DNA from: Rhodopseudomonas pseudopalustris
Lineage (GTDB): Bacteria > Pseudomonadota > Alphaproteobacteria > Rhizobiales > Xanthobacteraceae
Assembly: GCF_900110435.1 (NCBI RefSeq)
Contig: NZ_FODT01000007.1
Location: 1-64,000, forward strand
Reading direction: 5' to 3'
DNA length: 64,000 nt
The position numbers were made by a program, and so were the translations under genes. Below are positions 1-9,113 of this stretch, one piece after another. Each line of letters begins with the position of its first letter. Position 1 is the first letter of the stretch. A model generated the notes under the pieces. The model was not told the DNA's origin, made no database searches, and saw nothing but the letters and a program-made list of their open reading frames with translations.

Positions 1-107
1 TGGGAGCAGCGGCGTGAAGCTCCCCAAGACAGCGAGGCCATCCGCACTCAAAGCTGAAGCCGTCGCATGTCGAACGACTGCAGCCTTCAATCCCATTGAA
101 TGCCGGA

Positions 108-415
108 CTTCTTCAACAGCCTGCTAGGGCCCCTGGCACGACGCCACCACTAGGCGCGGCGCGGCGCGTGCGCAGCTCCGGCGAGATCATGTGGCAGGGT
201 CAGCGCATCTTCGTCAGCGAGGCGCTGATCGGCGAACTGATCGGTATCGCCGAATTGCAGACCGGCGACCAGATCGTGCGGTTCTGCCACTACGACATCG
301 GCCTGATCGATCGTCTCCACCAGTTCCACCGCTGCGCCGCCCCGACAGGGACTGCGCTACGCGCCGGAGCAGGCGGACTTAAAACTGTCGACAATCATCC
401 CGGTCTGAACTGGGG
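108..415 (+). pseudogene. IS481-type transposase C-terminal remnant
   Basis: The forward frame around 156-310 encodes a stretch like the end of integrase-core transposases of the IS481 group: a WQGQRIFVSEAL motif followed by a beta-strand region and DIGLID. Sequence like the usual tail (LRYAP...) continues in another frame near 352-380, so at least one frameshift is present. No start, no catalytic DDE region and no terminal repeats are visible in the window. It is a dead fragment. The family assignment is from memory of the motif and is moderately sure. Confidence 0.5.
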
Positions 416-611
416 GGAATCATGCCGGTTGAAAAGCCGGCTGATGAATTCGAACGGCCCTTAACGAAAGCCGGTTTCCCGCGCGGTCGGCCGAAAATCC
501 AGTGCTTTTCATGGTGAAAATCCCAAAGCTTTGGGGTATATTCCACTGCTGGGTGCATTTCGCTACAAATCAGAGCCTTCCGTGTCTGCACAAGATTGTG
601 GAAGGAGCCTC

Positions 612-1775
612 ATGTCTAGGGCCATAGTTACGATGCAATCCGAAACGCCGCTTCGCCTCGCGGATTTTATACGCGCCAATATTGATTCGATTGTCCAAGA
701 ATGGGTGCGGTTCGCGGAGACCCGGACGCCCGCCAGCGAAACGATGTCCCACCTGGCGCTAAAGAACCACATTGTCGAGCTGCTCGACTTCATCGCAGAC
801 GATCTCGAATCCGAGCAGACGGAAAAGGAACGTTTTGCCAAATCGTGTGGTTTGGAGAAGCGGGACGACGAGTTCGCCCGAACCGCGGCCGAGGTTCATG
901 CCCTGCTCCGGATCAAGGATGGTTTCCGGATCGACGAAGTGGTATCGGAATTTCGAGCTTTGCGGGCCAGCATCCTGAACCAGTGGACAAATACACGCAC
1001 AGGGCGGCCCGACGAACGTGAAGATATGATCCGGTTCAACGAGGCGATCGATCAGGCGATCGCCGAATCCGTCGCCGAATACACGATGACGGCCAATCGG
1101 TCGCGAGACCTGTTCCTCGGTGTATTGGGACATGATTTGCGAAACCCGATCGCGGCGGCGCTGATGGCGGCGCGACGGATAGCCAGCCTCAACGTCACCG
1201 ACGGCAAGCAGAAGGCGATGGCCAGACAGATCGCGCTGACTATGGAGCGCGCAACCTCGATTCTCGACGACCTTCTTGAACTGACGCGCACGACCTTTGG
1301 TTCGGAGATCCCGCTTCATCGAAAGCAAATGAATCTTGCCGAGCTCGGGGGGCAGATCGTCGACGAGATGCGATCGTTGTTCGATGTCAGGCAGATCGAG
1401 ATCTCCACGCTGGGTGAGACTGTGGGCGCGTGGGATCGGGCCAGAATGGGGCAGGTGTTGTCAAATCTGATCGGCAATGCCCTGCAGCACAGTCCGGCCG
1501 ACAGCTCCGTTACGGTGAAGATCGTCGGTGAGGCGGATCAGGTGTTCATCTCGGTGCACAATGAGGGCGAACCGATACCATTGGACGAGCAGAGGACGAT
1601 TTTCAAACCCCTCTCACGCGGCGCTGACTGTGAAACCAGGGACACCGGCGCGGCTCATCTTGGCCTGGGGCTATTCATCACCCACAAGATCATCACGGCT
1701 CACGGCGGCACCATTTCCGTGCAGTCCGCTTCCGGCAAGGGGACGCGATTTATTGCGCTCGTGCCGAAATGCTGA
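612..1775 (+). CDS. Sensor histidine kinase with RsbRD-like N-terminal domain
   Basis: This 387-aa protein has no predicted membrane segment. Residues about 10-150 resemble the all-helical RsbRD/RsbT co-antagonist N-terminal domain. A HisKA H-box follows (VLGHDLRNP, phospho-acceptor His near residue 174). The HATPase_c domain has the N-box NLIGNALQHS near 285 and a G-box GLGLFI near 351. It should autophosphorylate in the cytoplasm and pass phosphate to an unlinked regulator, since no response regulator gene is adjacent. The ATG at 612 is chosen because GAAGGAG sits at 601-607; upstream in-frame starts lack such a site. It lies between two IS remnants and stands alone. The signal sensed cannot be told from the sequence. 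Confidence 0.85.
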   Translation: MSRAIVTMQSETPLRLADFIRANIDSIVQEWVRFAETRTPASETMSHLALKNHIVELLDFIADDLESEQTEKERFAKSCGLEKRDDEFARTAAEVHALLRIKDGFRIDEVVSEFRALRASILNQWTNTRTGRPDEREDMIRFNEAIDQAIAESVAEYTMTANRSRDLFLGVLGHDLRNPIAAALMAARRIASLNVTDGKQKAMARQIALTMERATSILDDLLELTRTTFGSEIPLHRKQMNLAELGGQIVDEMRSLFDVRQIEISTLGETVGAWDRARMGQVLSNLIGNALQHSPADSSVTVKIVGEADQVFISVHNEGEPIPLDEQRTIFKPLSRGADCETRDTGAAHLGLGLFITHKIITAHGGTISVQSASGKGTRFIALVPKC

Positions 1776-1826
1776 AGGAGCGGCATCTTCCGGCGCTGAT
1801 ATCCTAGTCTAGCGTAGACGTAATAC

Positions 1827-2812
1827 TCACGGCGACCTGACGGATTCACGGTTGAAGTGCAACAGTTGATTTGAGTTTTGAGAATGCCTGGGCGGGTATC
1901 TTGAAGTCCAGGCATTTGCGTGGTGTTTTTTAAGGCGGTTGACATGCCGCTGGAGTTCGGCTGCTGTGATGCAGTTGAGATCGGTTTTGGGTGGTAGCAA
2001 GCGACGCAAGCGTCCGATGGAGTTTTCCACGCTGCCCTTTTGCCAGGGACTGTGAGGATCACAGAAGAAGGATGGACGCCGAGAGGGTATCGTGAAGCCT
2101 GTGATGCTCGGCATATTCGGTCCCGTTGTCGAAGCTGATGGTTTTGCGCAACGCCGGTCGCAAGTCGCCGAGTTCATGGCCGATGGTCGAGGCGGTGAGG
2201 ACAGCTTTGCGGTCGACCTGGTGCTGAACGATGCTGAAGCAGGTCGGTCGTTAGTGCAGGACAAGTAATCCTTGGCCGTACCGGGCGGACAGCATGAAGT
2301 CGGCTTCCCAGGGGCCTAGCACCGGGCGGCCTTCCACCCCGGCAGGTCGATCGGTGATCGGACGCCGATGTTTTGATGAAGCTGGCGGGACTACCGCCTC
2401 TGCGCCCGCGTGTGAGCTTATGGGGAGGCTGCAGACGATGCCAGTAATCCTTCTGGGCCTTTCGGTGATAGATAAAGGGATAGATTGATTCATGGCGGAT
2501 GATGACGCGACCATGCTGCAGCGCCAGTCGTCCAGCGATCTGCTCGGGAGAATGACCCATCGCAAGGTCCCGCAGGTCCGGCTGGCGCCAACTTGAAGCG
2601 GCAATCCCAGCGCCGCCGGCGATCCGCCAATTGCTGAGCCCGGACAGGTTCGTAGCCGCCCGCCCCATTTCTTGGAAGGCAGCGAGTTGCGTCGCAGTTC
2701 CCGACTGATCGTCGAGGGCGACCGATCAAGCGTCGTTCTGAGATTTACCCCCTGCATGCAGCCGGTAGATCTCAATGCGCTCCTCAAGGCTGAGCTGGCC
2801 ATGCTGTGACAT
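1827..2812 (-). pseudogene. IS30-family transposase, frameshifted
   Basis: On the minus strand an ATG at 2812 opens with SLEERIEIYRLHAG, the typical IS30 transposase beginning. The protein then continues through three different frames: the RSPSTISRELRRNSL helix-turn-helix, the MGHSPEQIAGRLALQHGR region, GPWEADFM with the first catalytic Asp, and FFCDPHSPWQKGSVEN near the C-terminus. At least two frameshifts break the gene, so it cannot make an active transposase without frame repair. I could not define matching terminal inverted repeats or target duplications. Confidence 0.8.
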
Positions 2813-2851
2813 CTTCGGTTTCGTCCAAATGAAGCTAGGGCCTGTGGGGAT

Positions 2852-2965
2852 TCAACGTGAGTTGATGACTGCGGCGGTAAGATAGATCATGGCCTCGAAG
2901 CTTCGGTCGGTTTTGCAGGCACGCATGGCGATGCGTTTGAACTAATTTCGCCATTCCGGCGGACG
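2852..2965 (-). pseudogene. IS5-family transposase 3' remnant
   Basis: The minus strand encodes FKRIAMRACKTDRSFEAMIY followed by LTAAVINSR and a stop at 2852-2854. This is the recognisable C-terminus of IS5-type transposases. An in-frame TAG at 2942-2944 interrupts the frame just upstream and no further homologous sequence is evident. The bases beyond the stop (2830-2851) look like the element's terminal repeat. Only this tail remains. Confidence 0.55.
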
Positions 2966-3006
2966 GCATCCGCGCCACGTCCCGGAGCTCAGCCGTTCTA
3001 ACGAGC

Positions 3007-3858
3007 TTAGAGCTTCTCGATCTGATCGGCTACGCTGCGCCAACTCGCGTCGAAGCGTCCATCGACCGGCGGCTCCCAGATCGCCCGCCGGGCGAGCCGC
3101 TGCGCGACTTCGAAATCGACGCTGCCGGGCGGGCCGGCGAGATCGATGACGACGGCGGATTCGGGAAGCCGGGCCAGGACGGTGGCGCCGATCGGTCTGG
3201 AGAAGCTCGTGGAAATCAGCAGGTCGATTCCCGCGGCGACCGCCGGCATGTCTTCGAACCGATGCGGGACGGCGCCGATGCGCTCGAGAACGCTGTAGTC
3301 ATCGATCGTATCCGCGGTGGCGTGCACGCGAACGCCCATATTCGCCAGGCGTTCCAGCAGTTGGACGACGACGTCACCGTCGCCGACCACGCACACTGCA
3401 ATCCGCCCGTTCGCCTCCTGGTGGGCGGGTCCCATATCGAGCGCGCTGATCGACGGTGTTGCAAGATCTGGCCCGGAGCAGCCGTGACCGATGCTGAGTT
3501 GGCGTCGCCACGGATCGTCCCGATCCTCGCCGATCGGCGGCGGCAGGTCGGCGGATCGCAGGTCGCTTCGGCGAGGCCGCTCGCGCAGCACCGCGATCCG
3601 GACCAGCAGCTCCAATCCCCGCCAGAATTGAAATTGCAGCCGCCATGCCAGCGCGCGCCAACGCCATCGTCGTGTGCGTCGTGCCGTCTCGATGCCGCCG
3701 GACGGTCCGGCCGCAATCGACGAAGCGCTCGGCGGAGCCGGATCGTCTCCTTGCGGATTTCGTGCTGCGTTCGACGATCCGGCTGAACCGCGCTGCGGTT
3801 CGATCGGCTCGGTCCGGCGCCCGCCGCGGGCTGCCGGCTTCGAATGAGGTGATTGCAT
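3007..3858 (-). CDS. Rossmann-fold protein downstream of nrdB (dipicolinate synthase A-like C-terminal domain)
   Basis: This is a 283-aa open frame whose ATG (3858) lies 3 bp after the nrdB stop, so it is probably the third gene of the nrdAB operon. The first ~135 residues are Arg/Pro-rich and low in complexity. The C-terminal half contains a nucleotide-binding-type IAVCVVGDGDV strand-loop-helix and a VVIDLAGPPGSVDFEVAQ segment. That second motif resembles the NAD(P)-binding domain of dipicolinate synthase subunit A and related 2-hydroxyacid dehydrogenase folds. No catalytic assignment is possible. The true start may be internal (for example near 3440), because the N-terminal part does not look conserved. 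Confidence 0.5.
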   Translation of the reverse strand: MQSPHSKPAARGGRRTEPIEPQRGSAGSSNAARNPQGDDPAPPSASSIAAGPSGGIETARRTRRWRWRALAWRLQFQFWRGLELLVRIAVLRERPRRSDLRSADLPPPIGEDRDDPWRRQLSIGHGCSGPDLATPSISALDMGPAHQEANGRIAVCVVGDGDVVVQLLERLANMGVRVHATADTIDDYSVLERIGAVPHRFEDMPAVAAGIDLLISTSFSRPIGATVLARLPESAVVIDLAGPPGSVDFEVAQRLARRAIWEPPVDGRFDASWRSVADQIEKL

Positions 3859-3861
3859 CGT

Positions 3862-4986
3862 TCAGTCCCAATCCAGCGCCCCGCCGTTCTGGTATTCGAT
3901 GACGCGGGTCTCGAAGAAGTTCTTCTCCTTCTTCAGGTCCATCGTCTCGGACATCCAGGGGAACGGATTGTCAGTGTCGGCGAGCACCGGGCGAAGCCCG
4001 AGCTGAACGCAGCGGCGGTTGGCGATGAAGTGCATATAGCTCTCGCACAATGGCGCGTTCAGCCCCAGCAGGCCGTGCGGCATCGTATCCCGGCCATAGG
4101 CGGCTTCGAGCTCGGCGGCGTCGTGGATCATGCCGCGGATGTCGTCCTGAAACGACGCCGTCCACACCGCAGGGTTTTCGAGCTTGATCTGATTGATGAC
4201 GTCGATGCCGAAATTCAGGTGGATCGATTCATCACGCAGAATGTATTGATATTGCTCCGCGATCCCGACCATCTTCTGGCGCCGTCCGAGCGACAGGATC
4301 TGGACGAAGCCGGTGTAGAACCACATGCCCTCGAACACGACGTAGAAGGCGACGAGGTCGCGCAGAAAGGCCTGATCGCTCGCAAGCGTCCCCGTCTTGA
4401 AGTGCGGGTCGTCCAGGTGCTGGGTGTATTCGAGCGCCCACGCCGCCTTGTCGGTGATCGACGGCACTTCCCGATACATGTTGAACAGCTCGCCCTCATC
4501 GAGGCCGAGACTTTCGACGATGTACTGGAAGGTGTGGGTGTGGACCGCCTCTTCGAATGCCTGGCGGAGCAGATATTGACGGCACTCGGGATTGGTGAGG
4601 TGGCGGTAGATCGCGAGGACGATGTTGTTTGCGACCAGGGACTCGGATGCCGCGAAAAATCCGAGATTGCGCTTGAGCGTGAGCCGCTCGTCGTCGCTCA
4701 AGCCGTCACGGGATTTCCACAGCGCGATGTCCGCCTGCATTGGGACCTCGGTCGGCATCCAGTGATTGTTGCAGGCCGCCAAGTATTTCTCCCATGCCCA
4801 GCGATATTTCATCGGCAGAAGCTGGTTGACGTCGGCGCGGGCATTGATCATCCGCTTGTCGTCGACACGCACGCGCGCGGCGCCCCGATCGATGGCGCCG
4901 AGGCCGGTCGTCTCCTTTGTGGCGGCCGTTTCGAGATCGGCGAAGATGTCGACCTTGGCGGTGGCGTTCTTCATCGCTTGCAGCAT
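3862..4986 (-). CDS. nrdB: Ribonucleoside-diphosphate reductase small subunit (class I, R2)
   Basis: This 374-aa protein holds the di-iron/tyrosyl radical cofactor of aerobic ribonucleotide reductase and passes the radical to NrdA. Visible motifs are the first iron-binding block (FFAASES), [12 protein letters not shown] carrying E..H and the likely radical Tyr, EGMWFYTGF, and [10 protein letters not shown] with the C-terminal E..H ligands. The C-terminal tail ending QNGGALDWD is the usual docking peptide for NrdA. The ATG at 4986 is chosen over an upstream in-frame ATG because AAGGGA precedes it and homology begins there. It lies 19 bp after nrdA and shares its transcript, hence its cobalamin-riboswitch control. 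Confidence 0.95.
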   Translation of the reverse strand: MLQAMKNATAKVDIFADLETAATKETTGLGAIDRGAARVRVDDKRMINARADVNQLLPMKYRWAWEKYLAACNNHWMPTEVPMQADIALWKSRDGLSDDERLTLKRNLGFFAASESLVANNIVLAIYRHLTNPECRQYLLRQAFEEAVHTHTFQYIVESLGLDEGELFNMYREVPSITDKAAWALEYTQHLDDPHFKTGTLASDQAFLRDLVAFYVVFEGMWFYTGFVQILSLGRRQKMVGIAEQYQYILRDESIHLNFGIDVINQIKLENPAVWTASFQDDIRGMIHDAAELEAAYGRDTMPHGLLGLNAPLCESYMHFIANRRCVQLGLRPVLADTDNPFPWMSETMDLKKEKNFFETRVIEYQNGGALDWD

Positions 4987-5005
4987 TGTGAAATCCCTTC
5001 GTCGA

Positions 5006-7927
5006 TCACTGGCAGGCTTCGCAGGTCGGATCGTCGATCGCGCAGGTCTTGCCCCACGCTTCGGTGTCGACGTGTCCGTTGGCGGTGTTGCCGCGCGCAG
5101 CGTCCGAAGCGACGGCCGCAGGCATGAACGCCGACACGGCATTGAGCTTGCCGTCCGTGCCCTTCAGCGTCGACTTTTCGACATGGGTTGCCGATCGGGA
5201 CCGCAGGTAGTAGGTCGTCTTCAGTCCTCGCCGCCATGCCAGCCGATACAGCGCGTCGAGCTTCTTGCCGCTGGGATTGGCGAGATACAGGTTGAGCGAC
5301 TGAGCCTGATCGATCCATTTCTGCCGTCGGGCCGCGGCTTCCACCAGCCAGGCAGCGTCGATCTCGAAGGCGGTCGCGTACAGCGCCTTGAGATCGTCGG
5401 GTACACGGTCGATCTGGCCGAGACTGCCGTCGAAGTACTTCAAGTCCGAGATCATCACCTCGTCCCACAGGCCCCGGCTCTTCAAGTCACGAACCAGATG
5501 GGTGTTCACGACGGTGAAGTCGCCCGACATGTTGGATTTGACGTAGAGGTTCTGATAGGCGGGCTCGATCGACTGCGACACGCCGCAGATGTTGGAGATG
5601 GTCGCGGTCGGGGCGATCGCCATGACGTTGGAATTGCGCATGCCGGTCGTCGCGACGCGTTGGCGCAGCGCCTCCCAGTCCAGTCGATGGCTTCGATCGA
5701 CTTCTATTTCGATGCCACGCGCGTCATCGAGCAAACGGATCGAGTCGAGCGGCAGAATGCCGCGCGACCACAGCGAGCCGTCGTAGGACGCGTAGCGGCC
5801 GCGTTCGGCCGCAAGCTCGGTCGAGGCCGAGATCGCCCAATAGGCGATCGCTTCCATGCTCTCGTCGGCGAAGGTGACCGCTTCGTCGGACGCGTAGGGC
5901 AGTCTCAGGATGTTGAGCGCGTCCTGGAAGCCCATCAGGCCGAGACCGACCGGGCGATGCCGGAGATTCGACGCCCGCGCCTCGGGGATGGTGTAGAAAT
6001 TGACGTCGATGACGTTGTCGAGCATCCGCATCGCGGTCGTCACCGTGCGGGCCAGCCGATCGTGATCGAGCCGGCCTTGCGCCACATGATTGACGAGGTT
6101 GATCGAGCCGAGATTGCACACCGCGACCTCGCGCTCGGAGGTGTTGAGCGTGATCTCGGTGCAGAGATTCGACGAATGCACCACGCCGCAATGCTGCTGC
6201 GGTGAGCGCAGATTGCAAGGATCCTTGAAGGTGATCCACGGATGCCCGGTCTCGAACAGCATCGTCAGCATCCGCCGCCACAGATCGACCGCGCGAACCT
6301 GCTTGGTGACGCGCAGTTCTCCGCGTGCGGCCTTGGCTTCGTAAAGGGCGTAGCGCTCGGCGAAGGCCCGGCCGGTCAGATCGTGCAGATCCGGCGTTTC
6401 GTCGGGCGAGAACAGCGTCCACAGGCCATCCTGCTCGACGCGCTGCATGAACAGGTCCGGCACCCAGTTGGCGGTGTTCATGTCGTGGGTGCGGCGGCGG
6501 TCGTCGCCGGTGTTCTTGCGCAGGTCGAGGAATTCCTCGATGTCGATGTGCCAGGTCTCGAGATAGGCGCAGACCGCGCCCTTGCGCTTGCCGCCCTGAT
6601 TGACCGCGATCGCGGTGTCGTTGGCGACTTTCAGGAACGGCACCACGCCCTGGCTCTCGCCGTTGGTGCCCTTGATGTGGGCACCGAGACCGCGGACGCG
6701 GGTCCAGTCGTTGCCGAGCCCGCCGGCGTATTTCGACAGCAGTGCGTTGTCCTTGATCGACTTGAAGATGCCGTCGAGATCGTCGGGCACCGTGGTGAGG
6801 AAGCAGGACGACAATTGCGGCCGCAGCGTGCCGGAATTGAAAAGGGTTGGCGTCGAAGCCATGAAGTCGAACGACGACAACAGATCGTAGAACTCGATTG
6901 CCTTGGCCTCGCGATCGACCTCGCGCAGCGCGATACCGCAAGCCACCCGCATGAAGAACGCCTGCGGTAGCTCGAACCGCGTACCGTGGACGTGAAGGAA
7001 GTAGCGGTCGTAAAGGGTCTGCAGGCCGAGATAGTCGAACTGCAGGTCGCGCTCGGGTTTGATCGCGGCGGCGAGCCGGGCAAGATCCAAACGTCCGATT
7101 TCGGGATCGATCAGGTCGTGCGCGATGCCGGCTTCGAGATAGGCGCTGAAATACTCGGCATAGCCGTCCACCATCTGCGCTTGCGTCGCCTGCCGCGACC
7201 GCCCGTCGACGAAACTCAGGGCTTCGCGGCGGAGTTTGTCGAGCAGCAGGCGCGCGCTGACCTTGGTGTAGTCCGGTTCGGTCTCGACGAAGGTCCGGGC
7301 GGCGAGAATTGGCGCCAGCGCCAGTTCGTCGTCGCTGATGCCATCGTAGAGATTGCGCTGGGTCTCGGCGAGAACAGCATCGACCGATACGCCGTCGAGT
7401 CCCGCGCAGGCCTCGGTGATGACGGCAGAGAGCCGCGGCAAATCGATCGGATGCAACGTGCCGTCGCCAGCCTTGGTGCGCAACACCGGTTCGGCTGGCT
7501 TGGCCTGCGCGGTCGCCGCCTTGGCGCGCTCACGGGCGCGCTCCTCACGATAGATCACATAGGCGCGCGCGACCTTGTGGTGCTCGCCGCGCATCAGGGC
7601 GAGTTCGGCCTGATCCTGAACGTCCTCGATGTGGAAGGTGCGGCCCGGTCCGACGCGGCGGGTGAGGTTGGCGACGATCTGGTCGGTCAGTTCGGCAACG
7701 GTGTCGTGCACGCGCCGGGACGCGGCGGCGTTGCTGCCTTCGACGGCGAGGAACGCCTTGGTCAGCGCAACCGAGATCTTCGACGCGTCGAACGGCGACA
7801 CCTGACCGTTGCGTCGGATCACCTGATAGCTTTGATCGTGGATGGCCCCTCCTGCGGCAACGGCAGAGAAGGGCGGCGGCACTGCCGGGTGAGGTGCGGC
7901 AGACGCAGCGTCGGTTCCGAAAGACAT
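5006..7927 (-). CDS. nrdA: Ribonucleoside-diphosphate reductase large subunit (class I, R1)
   Basis: This 973-aa catalytic subunit reduces ribonucleoside diphosphates in aerobic DNA-precursor synthesis. Two ATP-cone-like regulatory domains seem present at the N-terminus (about 30-125, containing [18 protein letters not shown], and 140-235). The active-site cysteines lie in [12 protein letters not shown], in NLCTEITLN and in [10 protein letters not shown]. The radical-transfer Tyr pair is in TTYYLRSRS, and the C-terminal thiol shuttle is [12 protein letters not shown]. An ATG at 7927 and a TTG at 7933 compete for the start; ATG is preferred although its ribosome site is weak. The long leader (about 310 nt) carries a cobalamin riboswitch, which suggests this B12-independent enzyme is made when B12 is low. 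Confidence 0.95.
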   Translation of the reverse strand: MSFGTDAASAAPHPAVPPPFSAVAAGGAIHDQSYQVIRRNGQVSPFDASKISVALTKAFLAVEGSNAAASRRVHDTVAELTDQIVANLTRRVGPGRTFHIEDVQDQAELALMRGEHHKVARAYVIYREERARERAKAATAQAKPAEPVLRTKAGDGTLHPIDLPRLSAVITEACAGLDGVSVDAVLAETQRNLYDGISDDELALAPILAARTFVETEPDYTKVSARLLLDKLRREALSFVDGRSRQATQAQMVDGYAEYFSAYLEAGIAHDLIDPEIGRLDLARLAAAIKPERDLQFDYLGLQTLYDRYFLHVHGTRFELPQAFFMRVACGIALREVDREAKAIEFYDLLSSFDFMASTPTLFNSGTLRPQLSSCFLTTVPDDLDGIFKSIKDNALLSKYAGGLGNDWTRVRGLGAHIKGTNGESQGVVPFLKVANDTAIAVNQGGKRKGAVCAYLETWHIDIEEFLDLRKNTGDDRRRTHDMNTANWVPDLFMQRVEQDGLWTLFSPDETPDLHDLTGRAFAERYALYEAKAARGELRVTKQVRAVDLWRRMLTMLFETGHPWITFKDPCNLRSPQQHCGVVHSSNLCTEITLNTSEREVAVCNLGSINLVNHVAQGRLDHDRLARTVTTAMRMLDNVIDVNFYTIPEARASNLRHRPVGLGLMGFQDALNILRLPYASDEAVTFADESMEAIAYWAISASTELAAERGRYASYDGSLWSRGILPLDSIRLLDDARGIEIEVDRSHRLDWEALRQRVATTGMRNSNVMAIAPTATISNICGVSQSIEPAYQNLYVKSNMSGDFTVVNTHLVRDLKSRGLWDEVMISDLKYFDGSLGQIDRVPDDLKALYATAFEIDAAWLVEAAARRQKWIDQAQSLNLYLANPSGKKLDALYRLAWRRGLKTTYYLRSRSATHVEKSTLKGTDGKLNAVSAFMPAAVASDAARGNTANGHVDTEAWGKTCAIDDPTCEACQ

Positions 7928-8010
7928 TCCCAAGACCCCGTGGTGTTGGGGCGGGGAGCGCGAGCGGATACGCGAGCAGAAGTTCGTCCGTCAGGACCGC
8001 AACGACCGCT

Positions 8011-8235
8011 AAGCGACCCACCGGGACACCCCGCCCAGGGACGATTGCAAATGTCACGGCAGGTCTCCTGGCTCGCGGGTCGTCGCGTCGGTCCAGTCTT
8101 CCCGGGCCTGGTGGGGCCCAGTGACGAATTTCGGACGTCGGCTCGTCGCTTACAGTTGCGGGGGCAGCGCCGGTGTTACACCGGCTTCCCTCTTAGCTCT
8201 CGGGTCGCTCACGCGACTCGAAAGACCGTGACATC
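8011..8235 (-). promoter_or_regulatory. Cobalamin riboswitch upstream of nrdAB
   Basis: Read on the minus strand it holds the hallmark blocks: a GCCGGTG...CACCGGC stem, the B12-box core GCTGCCCCCGCAACTGTAA (around 8150-8170), a GGGAAG block and the 3' AGCCAGGAGACCTGCC (8057-8074). A GGGCGGGGTGTCCCGG hairpin at about 8018-8040 follows and is a good candidate for the P13/L13 kissing-loop hairpin. B12 binding is known in this family to repress the downstream gene. Whether control is by translation or termination is not evident, as no U-tract terminator is seen before nrdA. Confidence 0.92.
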
Positions 8236-8240
8236 TAGAT

Positions 8241-8267
8241 ATTGTATTAGTGCGGCTATCCGGTCAA
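8241..8267 (-). promoter_or_regulatory. Candidate sigma70 promoter for nrdAB
   Basis: On the minus strand TTGACC (8267-8262) and TACAAT (8246-8241) are separated by 15 bp, just before the riboswitch. The spacer is short for sigma70, so the assignment is tentative. It lies in the 47-bp gap after nrdG. Confidence 0.4.
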
Positions 8268-8282
8268 CAGGTTGTGCCGACT

Positions 8283-8948
8283 TTAGGCGGCATTCGTTGT
8301 GGGAGGTATTGAAATCTTGGCGCCGGTGTCACGAAACGATTGGATGCGCGTGCGTCCGGCGCCGAGCGCAGCGAGGTCCGCAGACAGCCGGTCCAGGGCG
8401 GGTTGGCCGAGAAGATCCGGATGAACAGTTGTCCGCAGGTCGCATTCCACTCCGCTAGCGAGAACCAGCGCCAGGCTGGCGCGCGCGCTGTCACCGCTGC
8501 CGGCAACGCCGGTGATCCGGTCGTATTCGGCAAACGGCGCTTTGACGTCGAAGCCGATCCAATCGAGCAGCGGCAGCACACGGGCGAGCCGTTCGGGATA
8601 TGGACCAGCGGTGTGCAGGCCGACACGAAAGCCTTGCGCGCGCACGGCTGTGATCGCGGACGGCAAGCCCGCCTGCAGCGTCGGCTCGCCGCCAGAGAAC
8701 ACCACGCCGTCGAGCAGGCGTCGTCGTGTTTCGAGGAATGCGAGCACGTCCGGCCATGCGAGCTGATCCGTCCCGCGGGCGGGCAGCAGATGTGGGTTGT
8801 GGCAGTAACCGCACTGCCAGGGACAGCCTTGGCAGAACACGGTCGCGACCAGTTCGCCCGGCCAGTCGCAGGTCGACAGCCGGACGAGACCGCCGATCCG
8901 CAGCTCAACCGAGCTTGGCGCGGGCTTCGGTGAAGTACTTGCGGTCAT
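8283..8948 (-). CDS. nrdG: Anaerobic ribonucleotide reductase activating protein (radical SAM)
   Basis: This 221-aa radical-SAM enzyme generates the glycyl radical on the class III reductase. The [4Fe-4S] motif is CQGCPWQCGYCHNP (CxxxxxxC-like NrdG variant with the terminal CxxC near residues 38-45), and the GGEP motif is VVFSGGEPTLQ. The start at 8948 overlaps the preceding 63-aa glycyl-radical gene by 44 nt, indicating translational coupling. It is the last gene of the riboswitch-controlled nrdD operon. The alternative start at 8969 adds only seven residues. The family and partner are clear from sequence and context. Confidence 0.9.
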   Translation of the reverse strand: MTASTSPKPAPSSVELRIGGLVRLSTCDWPGELVATVFCQGCPWQCGYCHNPHLLPARGTDQLAWPDVLAFLETRRRLLDGVVFSGGEPTLQAGLPSAITAVRAQGFRVGLHTAGPYPERLARVLPLLDWIGFDVKAPFAEYDRITGVAGSGDSARASLALVLASGVECDLRTTVHPDLLGQPALDRLSADLAALGAGRTRIQSFRDTGAKISIPPTTNAA

Positions 8949-9096
8949 TGAATTCGCCGATCTTGCCACGGTTGAACGAGGAGACGGGGCGGTGATAGCC
9001 CATCACCCGCGTCCAGATTTCGCAGGGTTGACGCTCGGCGTCGGTCAGCTCGATGGCTTCGGTTGCATTGGCGGGAATGGTGACGTGGGCGTTCAT
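8905..9096 (-). CDS. Stand-alone glycyl-radical domain of class III ribonucleotide reductase (NrdD C-terminal fragment)
   Basis: This 63-aa protein consists almost wholly of the glycyl-radical loop normally found at the end of NrdD: PCEIWTRVMGYHRPVSSFNR followed by GKIGEFNDRKYF. The Gly of RVMGY (about residue 33) is the likely radical site. It has its own ATG (9096) with a good ribosome site (AGAAGGAA, 7 nt upstream) and lies 17 nt after the nrdD stop, in a different reading frame. The main NrdD chain ends right after its zinc motif and lacks this domain. So the enzyme appears to be encoded in two pieces, which would have to associate. It could instead reflect a fixed frameshift, but the dedicated start and ribosome site argue for a functional small subunit. 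Confidence 0.85.
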   Translation of the reverse strand: MNAHVTIPANATEAIELTDAERQPCEIWTRVMGYHRPVSSFNRGKIGEFNDRKYFTEARAKLG

Positions 9097-9113
9097 CTCT
9101 CGTTTCCTTCTGG

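Noticed and set aside
3853-5127. Long plus-strand open frame opposite nrdB, and similar ones opposite nrdA and nrdD
   Set aside because: They are antisense shadows of high-GC genes; the minus-strand proteins carry complete, known active-site motifs.
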